NCBI GenBank assembly: GCA_028752905.1
Contig: JAQNBH010000002.1
Span: forward strand, 38,260,975-38,324,974
Reading direction: 5' to 3'
Origin: Cladorhizidae sp. MBARI D1340-BT2
Lineage: Eukaryota > Porifera > Demospongiae > Poecilosclerida > Cladorhizidae
DNA length: 64,000 nt
Shown: piece by piece, positions 1 through 10,372 of the stretch
How positions within the stretch are numbered: position 1 is the stretch's first letter
Layout: the number at the start of each line of letters is the position of its first letter
Made by a program: the position numbers and the translations under genes
Notes under the pieces: generated by a model
Database searches by the model: none
Seen by the model: only the letters and a program-made list of their open reading frames with translations
What the model was told of the DNA's origin: nothing

Positions 1-413
1 CTAGGAGGATTAGGCATGCATGTTTCAGGAAGCACTAGGTGGATTAGGCATGCATGTTTCAGAGAGCACTAGGAGGACTAGGCATGCATGTTTCAGAGAG
101 CACTAGGAGGATTAGGCATGCATGTTTCAGAGAGCACTAGGAGGATTAGGCATGCATGTTTCAGAGAGCACTAGGAGGATTAGGCATGCATGTTTCAGAG
201 AGCACTAGGAGGATTAGGCATGCATGTTTCAGAGAGCACTAGGAGGATTAGGCATGCATGTTTCAGAGAGCACTAGGAGGATTAGGCATAGATGTTTCAG
301 AGAGCACTAGGAGGATTAGGCATGCATGTTTCAGAGAGCACTAGGAGGATTAGGCATGCATGTTTCAGAGAGCACTAGGAGGATTAGGCATGCATGTTTC
401 AGACAGCTCTATG
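1..413. repeat. 34-bp minisatellite, about 12 copies, truncated by window edge
   Basis: A 34-bp unit containing GGATTAGGCATGCATG and CAGAGAGCACTAGG repeats about twelve times with very few substitutions. The array is already under way at base 1, so its left end lies outside the window. The last copy decays at about 400-413, and one isolated degenerate copy reappears at about 474-510. The unit is not a multiple of three and shows no coding signal. Confidence 0.95.
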
Positions 414-1350
414 AGGATTTTCACTAGAAGTTGAGAATTTTAGACATATACATTACATGCATGTATATGTTCTATGATGCATGTTTCAGAGAGCACTATG
501 AGGATTTACACTAGAAGTTAAGTAAATTTTAGATTTTTATAGGAACATATACATGCATGTAATTAAAGCGGGTGCACGTAATTATATGGGAACATTATAA
601 AAAATATGCATGAAATAATTACATGGATATGTGACATGGATATGTGAAAAGTGAAAATAAGGGAGTGAATGTAGTTATAGGCACAAATCTAATTATAGGT
701 GGTTATAAGACGTCATGAATGTAATTATAGAGACATGTCATTTAGAAAATGTAAGAAGAATACATGATTGCATCTATGAACTAGTAGTAAAGACATTATA
801 TGCATTATACTGAGTAGAGAGTAAATGTATGTATGTTAGGGGATCAGGTGTGTATATAGGGCATATAAAATAGACACATATAAGTAATTATTTAAGCAAC
901 ATTCATATATGGCCTCACATGTATAAATATTGGGTATATATACGCATGTGAAGCGCACAAAAGGTTTGTAAGTTAGAAAATTTTAAATCCATATATAATA
1001 TATTTTATATATATATAAAGAACAAGTTCCTCTTAAATATAAAGGTTGTTCCTCTAAACATCCAGCACCTTTTTCATGACAGACCTCGAAGGCTGATGAC
1101 AGCAGCCAGAGTGAGAGATACTTTACCGAATAGCCACATCAATGGAGTGCTTGCCTGGAGTAATTGTACCATGTCATTGTAAATTTGTGCAAAATTTAAA
1201 CATAAATATGACATTCATTATAACTCAATGTCCAGGGCTGTAACTTTGCCCTTTGCTACTCTGTGCATAATAGTAGAGTGCTTGGTAAGCTCACATTTGG
1301 GTTAGGTGATAAAAGCTCCACCAGCATAAAATTTCAGCGAGATGTATTAT
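414..1350. other. AT-rich spacer, no gene seen
   Basis: AT-rich sequence with many short ATATA runs (for example 985-1015) and one stray copy of the preceding 34-bp repeat. No long open frame, tRNA-like or rRNA-like sequence was recognised. Confidence 0.6.
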
Positions 1351-2845
1351 GTAAAGGGTCCCGTAATGTTTGTTCTCTACATTGATAGGTAAAGGAACCA
1401 GTAAATATTTGTTCTCTACACTGATAGGTAAAGGGTCAAGCAAATGTTTGTTCTCTACACTGATAGGTAAAGGGTCCTGTAATATTTGTTCTCTACACTG
1501 ATAGGTAAAGGGTCCTGTAAATATTTGTTCTCTACACTGATAGGTAAAGGGTCCTGTAAATGTTTGTTCTCTACACTGATAGGTAAAGGGTCAAGCAAAT
1601 GTTTGTTCTCTACACTGATAGGTAAAGGGTCCTGTAAATGTTTGTTCTCTATTCTCTACACTGATAGGTTCTCTACACTGATAGGTTCTCTACACTGATA
1701 GGTAAAGGGTCAAGCAAATGTTTGTTCTCTACACTGATAGGTAAAGGGTCCTGTAATATTTGTTCTCTACACTGATAGGTAAAGGGTCCAGTAAATGTTT
1801 GTTCTCTACACTGATAGGTAAAGGGTCCTGTAAATGTTTGTTCTCTACACTGATAGGTAAAGGGTCAAGCAAATGTTTGTTCTCTACACTGATAGGTAAA
1901 GGGTCCTCTAATATTTGTTCTCTACACTTATAGGTAAAGGGTCCTGTAAATATTTGTTCTCTACACTGATAGGTAAAGGGTCCTGTAAATGTTTGTTCTC
2001 TATTCTCTACACTGATAGGTTCTCTACACTGATAGGTTCTCTACACTGATAGGTAAAGGGTCAAGTAAATGTTTGTTCTCTACACTGATATTGATATATA
2101 GGTAAAGGGTCAAGTAAATGTTTGATCTCTACATTGATAGGTAAAGGGGTAAAGGGAAATGAAAATGTTTCCCCCTCTAAATTGATAGGTCTAAATTGAT
2201 AGGTAAAGGGTCCTGTAAATGTTTATTCTCTACACTGATAGGTAAAGGAACCAGTAAATATTTGTTCTCTACACTGATAGGTAAAGGGTCCTGTAAATGT
2301 TTGTTCTCTACATTGATAGGTAAAGGGTCCTGTAAATATTTGTTCTCTACACTGATAGGTAAAGGGTCAAGTAAATGTTTGATCTCTACATTGATAGGTA
2401 AAGGGGTAAAGGGAAATGAAAATGTTTCCCCCTCTAAATTGATAGGTCTAAATTGATAGGTAAAGGGTCCTGTAAATGTTTATTCTCTACACTGATAGGT
2501 AAAGGAACCAGTAAATATTTGTTCTCTACACTGATAGGTAAAGGGTCCTGTAAATGTTTGTTCTCTACATTGATAGGTAAAGGGTCCTGTAAATATTTGT
2601 TCTCTACACTGATAGGTAAAGGGTCCTGTAAATGTTTATTCTCTTCTCTACACTGATAGGTGATAGGTAAAGGGCCTATCAGTGTAGGTAAAGGGTCCTG
2701 TAAATGTTTATTCTCTACACTGATAGGTAAAGGGTTCTGTAAATGTTTGTTCTCTACACTGATAGCTAAAAAGGGTCAAGTAATTGTTTGTTCTCTACAC
2801 TGAAGGTAAAGGGTTCTGTAAATGTTTATTCTCTACATTGATAGC
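1351..2845. repeat. 39-bp minisatellite with irregular units
   Basis: The unit GTTCTCTACACTGATAGGTA plus AAGGGTCCTGTAAATGTTT (39 bp) recurs about 35-38 times. Variants carry AAGC or CCAGT in place of CCTGT, and short GTTCTCTACACTGATAG stutters lie near 1650-1690 and 2010-2050. A 257-bp block containing a distinctive GGGGTAAAGGGAAATGAAA variant is duplicated, with matching points at about 2111 and 2368. Because 39 is a multiple of three and the unit has a stop-free frame, short open frames with a 13-residue LFSTLIGKGSCKY period appear; these are artefacts. Confidence 0.95.
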
Positions 2846-4740
2846 TCATTGACAGAGCATTTCCCAAGTTGACCCTTAGCAAGGTCAAAGGTGCAAGGTC
2901 AAAGAGAAGGATCTGTCTTTTAATGACAGTTTTCAAGTTAATCTCTAGCAACCATCAGAGATGTCCCTAGCAACCATAAGCTATGGGATAGCAGTGCTGT
3001 TATTAAATGTAGTCATGAAGAAGGTGCCCCTGTTGCAGGTAGCAAATGTGGGTAGTGCATGATCATGGATTCTGTGCATTGTGCAGCACAAAGCTATGCT
3101 GCCAGTTTGCCCAGACCCTCTCCATGTGTGCATATTGAGAGGTTGGCTGGAGTGCCTAGAGCAACACATCAACCAACAAGTCACTACTTTAACCACCCTT
3201 TACCAGTATTAGATGAACTCCATCACAGACTTGCTTCTTCACCAGCATTGCAGGAGAGTAAGCCGTCACTAACCCATGTAGCGTTAAGTTTCACCTTGTG
3301 GCCTGTACAACTGTTAGTGACAAAGATTTTTTACGGCAACCACAACGAAGTAACAACGCTAAGATTAAATGGCTCCGAGGTCAGGCCTCTACGCATCAGG
3401 CTCACCTTCAGAGGTCAAATATACTGCTAGTTTCCTTCGTTTCCTTGGGTAGATATCCATCACTTTGAAGGGAGTCAAAACTAGGACGGTCAGTGGATTC
3501 GTAAATTGGTGCGATCCCGATGTGGACGACGACGCGGATTACTATTTGCACGCGCGAAGGAGGCATGCGCGATAAGGAGGAGAGAGTGTTAATGTGTTGT
3601 GGTTTTGGTTGTTGTTTTATTTTCTACTATAATATTATAATTAAAGCCTGTGCCAAGTGCTGATGGAGGCAGAACTTCGGACCCTTGTCGTCGCAGGGAA
3701 TCTTTATTTCGGTCGCATTAAATAATCTCTTGCATTGGCTTATTCTCTAGTCCTTTATTACTGCAGATAATGGGGGACCAGAAGAGAGGACTCATGCCCT
3801 GCAGGCCTGCTAATAAGGAATAGCAGCCTTGACATGACATTATAACTAAATAATAACAACACAAAATTTACACTCTCCATGTTCTGCTATATATATTAAA
3901 TATTTATATCTATTTGTTTTGAGGAGTGAGTAGGTTTTTCTTTCCTGTCATGCCCCTCCATGGAATATGGAGCTCATGCACCTCCATGACTGAAGGTGGC
4001 CTCACACAGTTTGTCCTGATTGCTTGAGTGGCCTTTTGTGCTCAGTCAATAGCCAAAGCTAACTCAGGTGCCTTTACAAAGGCAAGTCCTTTAAAGTGCA
4101 GTCAAAAAACACTGACTGCTATATTCCATCTTGGTTGACTCCGCAAACCAAACCATCACTAGCATTTCCTTCAGAGTATCTTGAGCTGTCAGTGCTCCGC
4201 TGATGCCCTCATAAGACTATTAAATTTGAAACATTGTACCATGCAGGATGGAATAGGATGGTAGTGGTCCTTTACTGACCTGCACCATGTGAGTGTAGCT
4301 GGTAATTCAGCACTGTCCTCTAGTGTCCTAACCAGCTTGAAAGTTGCCTCTCCACATGCCAAAAGGAGGATGGCTCACTTCTTCTGCTCAGTTATGACAT
4401 CCAAATAATGATGCAACCTATTGATGTACGAGGTCCAGTTATCCTTTTCGCGGAAGAAGTCTGAGATGCATCTGTGGATGGAAGCCATTCTCCCTCTAAC
4501 TGGAGGGTTAGTCCTCTTTGCCAGATGTATCTCTGTTGCCAGATGTACCGTCTTAGCTATACTGTATATACTTGTCTATGTTAGTACTAGTACTGCACGC
4601 AATGTAAAGTCAACTTGTTATTGAACTTACAATACATTACCACAAGCACTGAACTACTTGTCAATGAAAACATGGTATTTTATAATGTACACTAAATAAG
4701 AGTGACATCATATATAGCAAATGATATTTCCACAACAATG
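2846..4740. other. Low-repeat region, no supported gene
   Basis: Mostly unique sequence. Open frames of up to 123 codons exist (3059-3430 plus, 2981-3196 minus), but they overlap on opposite strands, contain no recognisable domain, and their composition is not distinctive. A short stretch near 3490-3600 is richer in CpG than its surroundings. I see no RNA gene. Confidence 0.5.
3490..3600. promoter_or_regulatory. Short CpG-rich, promoter-like patch
   Basis: CpG dinucleotides cluster here (ACGACGACGCGG, CACGCGCGAAGG, GCATGCGCGA) in otherwise CpG-poor DNA. GCATGCGC resembles the core of the animal NRF1 motif. No transcript can be assigned; the call rests on composition only. Confidence 0.2.
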
Positions 4741-4749
4741 TTAATAATA

Positions 4750-5370
4750 ACAAATCATATAAATCTTTTCATTTATAATTATAGCTCTAAAGGACAATTT
4801 TAATTTATAATTATGTATCATTCCTTTTGGAAAATATTATAGCTGTAGCTTACATTAGACACAATCTTTTATTATATCTTTATTTAAAATTATCTGCATT
4901 TATACTCTAAATTCCTTTCAGGACAATCTTTTATATGTAATTATAGTTGTAACCATCCTTCTTTTACATCTTCATTTATATTATAGGTCTATCTTTACTT
5001 CAGGATAATCTTTTAAATCAAGGCAAAGAACTTGGGGAGGTGAAGCCAGTGATTACCTCCTTCAGCGTCTCTCAGTGGCAGTCAAGCGGGGGAATGCCTT
5101 GTCTGTTTTGGGGTCGGTCGGGAGTTGAACGTATTACCTTTTTAGTTATTTATTTATGTATTTATTGTTATTTTGTTATTTTGGTATTTTTGTAATGATA
5201 ACTATATAACATGTGTTAATTAGGTGTTAAATGGGGGAAAAATTATAGCTCCAGAACAATCTTTTACATCTTCAATTATAATTATAGCTGTAACATTCTT
5301 TCAGCATAATCTTATATATATTTATTTATAATTATAGCTGTGACAATTTTTCAGCATAGCTATATTATTA
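4750..5370. repeat. Degenerate AT-rich repeat, about 60-bp period, with a GC-richer insert
   Basis: Diverged copies of a motif with AATTATAGCTGTAAC followed by AGGACAATCTTTTA recur at about 4780, 4840, 4920, 4990, 5260 and 5320. The series is interrupted at about 5018-5240 by a GC-richer stretch around GGGGTCGGTCGGGAG followed by a TTATTT-rich tail. That stretch may be an old insertion, but no terminal repeats or target duplication were found. Confidence 0.5.
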
Positions 5371-5379
5371 TTTCTTGGC

Positions 5380-7840
5380 CTAACTGTATTTTGTAAAATC
5401 CTGCAATAGAACACTGCTCCATGAATATTTTCTATATAGGCCTAAATATATTTAGTAAAATCCACCACAAAGGCAGCTACAGAGTATAGATTCTTAGTCC
5501 TAACTATATTTAGTGAAGTCAATCCCAAGGCAACAGAAAAAGCAGTATATATTTCTAGGCCTAATTTTACTTATTAAAATGAATTCCTCAGGGTATAGAG
5601 GTCAGTTACACAATATATATTTCTAGTCCTAACTAAATTTAGTTGAGTTCAATCCTGGGCTACAGTAGTTAGGTTCTAGTATATTCCAAGTTCAAACATT
5701 ATTTAGTAATGTAAAGAAGTTAGTTACATACTTTATATTCATAGTCCTAACTTTATTTACTAAAGTCACCCCCAAGGCAAAAGAAGTCGGCTACAGATAT
5801 ATTTCTCTATTTAGTAAAATTCACCACTATTTGGTCCTACCTTTATTCAGTGAAGTCAACCACATGGGAACAGAAGTCAACTATATTGTATATATTTCAA
5901 GGCCAAACTATATTTAGTGTAGTCTAATCCTTGTCAACTAAAGTTAGGTAAACTGTTATTCCTGCTATGAAACTTATTTAGTAAATTCACCACTATTAAA
6001 CAAAAGTTAGCTGTATGGGATATATTCCTAGTCCAAACATTATTTAGTAAAGTTAACTCTAAGGCAAAAGAAGTTACTTCAGAGTATATATATATTCCTA
6101 TGACAAACTTTATTTAGTAAAATCCACCCCCAAAGCTATAGAAGTCAGCTACATAGTCCTAACTATATTTACAAAAGTCAATGCCAAGGGAAGAGAAATT
6201 TATATATATTTCTATTCCTAACTATATTTAGTAAAGTCCACACCTAACCAACAGAAATTAGGTTAACAGTATATTCCTAGACCTAAGTAAAGGCATCCCA
6301 AGTAAACATAAATTACCTAGTCCTAACTTTAATTAGTAATGTCGACACCAAGGCAACAGAACTTAGCTACATAGTACATAGTCCTAACATTATTTAGTGC
6401 TAAGGCATGAGAAGTCAGCTATATACTCTGTAGTTATAGCCAAACAATATTTAGCAAAGTGGCAATAGATGTCAGATACAGAGTATATATTTCTACGCCT
6501 AACTTTATTTAGTAAAACCACCTAACCTACCAACCCTATGGAACAGAAGGTAAGTGAACCTATTACAAACATTATTTTGTAAGTCCACCCCAATTAAACT
6601 ACATGGTATATATTCCTAGTCCCAACTATATTTGGTAATGTCGACTCAAAGGCAATAGAAGTCAGCTACAGAGTCTGTATTCCTAGTCCTAACTATATTT
6701 AGCGAAGCCAACTCAAAGGTAACAGAAGTCAGCAGATTATGTCGGCGAAGAACTCTCAAGGAACTTTCAGTCGACATATATGACAGAAGTGATGTAAATA
6801 GTATATTCCTATAGTCCTAACTTTATTTAGTAAATCCTCCCCAAGTAAACATAAGTTAGCTACATGCTATATATTCCTGCCTAAATTTATTTAGTAAAGT
6901 CCACCCCAGAGCAACAGAAGTCAGCTAAGCAGTAGATATTTCTAGTCGTAGAAAAATCCATTCTACAAGGTAGTCCTAACTTTATTTATCGATCCCAAGA
7001 TAACAGAAATCAGCTACACATGATATATTGCTAGGCCTAACTTTATCCATCCCCTAGGCAATATAAGTTGGCTATACGGTATATGTTTCTATATTTAGTG
7101 AAGTCCACCCCAGAGCAACAGAAGTCAGCTAAGCAGTAGATATTTCTAGTCGTAGAAAAATCCATTCTACAAGGTAGTCCTAACTTTATTTAGCGATCCC
7201 AAGATAACAGAAATCAGCTACACATGATATATTGCTAGGCCTAACTTTATCCATCCCCTAGGCAATATAAGTTGGCTATACGGTATATGTTTCTATATTT
7301 AGTGAAGTCCACCCCAGAGCAACAGAAGAGAGCTGAGCAGTATATATTTCTAGTTGTAGTAAAATCCATTCTCTACATGGTAGTCCTAACTTTATTTAGC
7401 GATCCCAAGACAACAGAAATCAGCTACACATGATATATTGCTAGGCCTAACTTTATCCATCCCCTAGGCAATATAAGTTGGCTATACGGTATATGTTTCT
7501 ATATTTAGTGAAGTCCACCCCAGAGCAACAGAAGAGAGCTGAGCAGTAGATATTTCTGGTTGTAGTAAAATCCATTCTCTACATGGTAGTCCTAACTTTA
7601 TTTAGCGATCCCAAGACAACAGAAATCAGCTACACATGATATATTGCTAGGCCTAACTTTATCCATCCCCTAGGCAATATAAGTTGGCTATACGGTATAC
7701 GTTTCTATTCCTAACTTTATTTAGTTAAGTCAATCACTTTGCCACAGTACAGTATATATTTCTAGGCTAAACTATATTTAGTAAAATTATCCCCAAGGCA
7801 ATAGAAGTCTATATATTTCTAGGCCTAATTATATTCTATC
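5380..7840. repeat. Old degenerate tandem repeat, about 65-80-bp period
   Basis: The motifs CCTAACTTTATTTAGTAAAG, a CCAAGGCAACAGAAGTCAGC-like segment and GTATATATTTCTAGTCC recur in the same order for about 2.4 kb with heavy substitution and indels. This is the oldest-looking array in the window. A younger four-copy higher-order repeat is embedded near its right end. Confidence 0.75.
6898..7712. repeat. 204-206-bp higher-order repeat, four copies
   Basis: AGTCCACCCCAGAGCAACAG starts at 6898, 7102, 7306 and 7512, giving spacings of 204, 204 and 206 bp. The copies are nearly identical, unlike the surrounding degenerate array. Copies 3 and 4 share GAAGAGAGCTGAGCAG while copies 1 and 2 share GAAGTCAGCTAAGCAG, so two rounds of duplication can be read. 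Confidence 0.9.
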
Positions 7841-8089
7841 CCTAAGACATAAAAGGGTTTAGAGCTTGAGCAGTGCATCTTCCACCACAATGATGAAATA
7901 GTTGTCACAATATATTTTTAGGTTTTCGGAGATTGAGGCATATTCCTCCATAATGATAAACCATTGATCAAAACCACATTTTAGAGTTTTATGTCTCGAG
8001 ATGTCTTCCTCTATAATGAAGAAACAGAGGGTTTTTTGGCACAAGACATCTTCCACCAGATAATAATAAAATAAAGGTGAAAATCTGAT

Positions 8090-8213
8090 ACTTGTCTCCT
8101 GACTGCCACGGCAACCTGAATGTGGAGACATGGGGAGGTTATGAGACTTGTCTCCTGACTGCCATGGCAACCAGAATGTGGAGACATGGGGAGGTTCTGA
8201 GACTTGACTCCTG
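8090..8213. repeat. 56-bp direct repeat, two copies plus a stub
   Basis: ACTTGTCTCCTGACTGCCA begins at 8090 and 8146, and a partial ACTTGACTCCTG begins at 8202. The copies differ at a few bases. The flanking sequence 7840-8640 has no supported gene. Confidence 0.9.
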
Positions 8214-8549
8214 TAAACAAGTTTATTAACCACGAAATTGATTTGTACATCCTCCCCTTCCTGGTTCTGGCTACATGGTTTGCTTTCTCCAGTAAGTCAG
8301 GGTGTGTTTTCCTCTAGAAGCTAAACAGGGGCTGTAAGGGTTCATTGTCTAAAGTTAGTCTCCCTATTAGATTTCCTCCACTTCTAACGACCCTTACCGA
8401 TTCGCTTTAAAGTGGGACCCAAAACACAATTAATTTAATTTTTTTAAATCCTCTCAGGGGTTGGCTTATGTATTGTACAGAATCAGACACTGCTGTAGAG
8501 ATGTGCAGTTCCTGGGAAAGGGGATAATGCTTAGTGCTAAGATGTACTA

Positions 8550-8645
8550 CGCGCCAGTTACCCGCTTTTATGTCGAGCGCAATTTTTCAACTGCACATGC
8601 GTAAACAAGTCGTGCCTAGGCAACCCAGCAGTCTAGTTCGCTTTT
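8550..8645. promoter_or_regulatory. CpG-containing promoter-like patch
   Basis: CpGs are concentrated here (CTACGCGCCAG, TGTCGAGCGC, CATGCGTAAACAAGTCGTG) just upstream of the candidate exon at 8806. The call rests on composition and position only. Confidence 0.2.
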
Positions 8646-8805
8646 GGTATTGGCTAACGTTGCTCTTTTAGTGTGGCAGCGTTTCTTTCATTTTGAGCCA
8701 TTTTTGTTTTGTTTTTTCAACCTAGCTAGTCCGACGCTGTCACTAGCTAATTATTGCTCCAGAAAAGTGAACCAGTTGCGGAAAAGAGAATATGAAGACT
8801 CTACA

Positions 8806-9102
8806 ATGCGGTGGCTGAACGGTGAGTCCCAGAGTGTGCGCTATTTAGTAAGCTGGCTAGTACTTGATGTGTACTAGTGTTTATTGTTGGTAAACGTGCT
8901 GTTTGGTGTCCTCTTGCTGTTGGCTGTCCATTATTATCACGTTTGCCGTTTGGTGTGGTTAGGTGACATTATTAATGGCCTAGGAATTGTAATTATTGTT
9001 GAACTTTATTTCATTACAGGGAATTTCAGACAATTTGAGTTTGCTGTCAAACTGACATTTTTTAACATTTCGGCCTTCTCCTTGGAAAATGTGGTCATTT
9101 GA
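8806..9102 (+). other. Possible small two-exon reading frame (doubtful)
   Basis: An ATG at 8806 opens a 16-base stretch ending at a good 5' splice-site sequence (AACG then GTGAGT at 8822). A pyrimidine-rich tract ending TTTCATTACAG finishes at 9019. Joining 8806-8821 to 9020-9102 gives a continuous frame of 32 codons ending in TGA at 9100-9102. The second part lies entirely in the left arm of the large palindrome described next, and the peptide resembles nothing I recognise. It may be a first exon of a gene whose real continuation is elsewhere, or chance. Confidence 0.15.
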
Positions 9103-9545
9103 TGCTGTACAGTTTGAACCGTGATAACCTTGAAGTTCACTACGGACCAGAAGTTGAAAATTGTCAACTTGTGGTTCATGGACATGTGTGCTATACAGCA
9201 CCGACATGCTCACGAGTACAATGTGTAGTGGGTGCAGTGGGAGCAAGCTCCATGTCAACACGGTCACATATTCGGTCGTGAGATCCAATAGTTGACCGTG
9301 TTGCCATGGAGCGGGCTCATACTGCAAACACCACACATTGTCATCACGGGCATGTCTTGTTGTGTAGGCCTTGCCGTCCTACCACAATTGACAATTTTCA
9401 ACTTTTGGGTGCTAGTGAACTTCAAGTTCTCACACTTTGTCCAGACTGAGCAGCATCAAATCTCCACATCTTCCAAGTGCTTCCTGAAATATAAAATGCA
9501 GACGTTAAAAATGTCAGTTTCACAGTGAACTCAAATTGTGACATT
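9020..9545. repeat. Large imperfect palindrome (inverted repeat), arms about 240 bp, 26-base loop
   Basis: The left arm (about 9030-9266) and the reverse complement of the right arm (about 9293-9540) align over their whole length. Paired landmarks are CAATTTGAGTT with AACTCAAATTG, AAACTGACATTTTT with its complement near 9505-9520, TTTGATGCTG with CAGCATCAAA, GAAGTTGAAAATTGTCAA with TTGACAATTTTCAACTT, and CAACACGGTCA with TGACCGTGTTG at the centre. By eye roughly three quarters or more of positions match. It could be a foldback or MITE-type element or a hairpin-RNA locus. No target duplication was found. Confidence 0.85.
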
Positions 9546-9850
9546 TCTCTCTTTATCTATTATCATTAAAAATTATATTTTATTATATTATTTATTAAAA
9601 ATATATTTTATCTTTTATTACCATTATTATTTTTATTACCATTATTAGTATGTTTTTATATTATTATTTTTATATTAATTATGTTTTTATATTAATTATT
9701 ATTTATTTATTATTTATTATTAATATTAATTAAAATATTATTTTATTATTATTGCTTTATCTTTTATTTTTGTTATATTATTATTTAATTATTATATATT
9801 TTTAATTGTTATATTTTATGTATATTATTATTCTAATTAAATGTTATTCT
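9546..9850. repeat. AT-only low-complexity tract
   Basis: About 300 bases made almost only of TTATTATTTTTATTAATTATT-type sequence, directly abutting the palindrome. A short direct repeat GTGTAGGGTATATAGG follows at 9858-9890. Confidence 0.85.
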
Positions 9851-10149
9851 AAACAGGTGTAGGGTATATAGGGGTGTAGGGTATATAGGTTGTCCAGTTC
9901 ACGAAAAGCTAATTTAATGATCTCTCCTGTGGCTTTTCTCTTTGAATTGAAACTGAAAGGGAAACACTTGTTCAATTTTTACAGCCTAGAAAAAGGTGTG
10001 GTCATTTGACTCACAGTTCTTGGCAGTTCAGAAAGATGAACATTTCTAAGGGAAAGATGGTCTGAAATTTAGCTTCTCATGAGCTGGACACCACACATCA
10101 TCTCTTCTTACTTAAAATATAATTATATTATTTAGCATGACAGCCTCTC

Positions 10150-10155
10150 TTTAAT
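10150..10155 (-). terminator. Candidate polyadenylation signal of the NLR gene
   Basis: On the minus strand this reads ATTAAA, about 220 bases past the NLR stop codon. It is the common variant of AATAAA; no AATAAA was noticed nearer. Support is weak in such AT-rich DNA. Confidence 0.2.
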
Positions 10156-10372
10156 ACACTTTCTTTTAGATGAACATTATTAGCATTTGCTGTTGGGAAA
10201 AAATGGTATCATAAAAAAAATGTGATGTGCACATGACAACATGAGTAGCATTGTGATGAAGACAAGGGGAAGAGAGGTTAGCGATGGTGGAATATGCAGC
10301 ACATAGTTATAAGTGTTAGGAGTGAGATTCAGTTTACAGATGAGAAATACTCCTCAGGTGGAGATGCATCAG

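Noticed and set aside
3059..3430. 123-codon plus-strand frame as a gene
   Set aside because: No recognisable domain, an overlapping opposite-strand frame, and no splice or promoter support beyond a downstream CpG patch.
5120..5150. tRNA-derived SINE box B (GTTCAACTCC on minus)
   Set aside because: No box A at the right distance and no tRNA-like fold; a short chance match.
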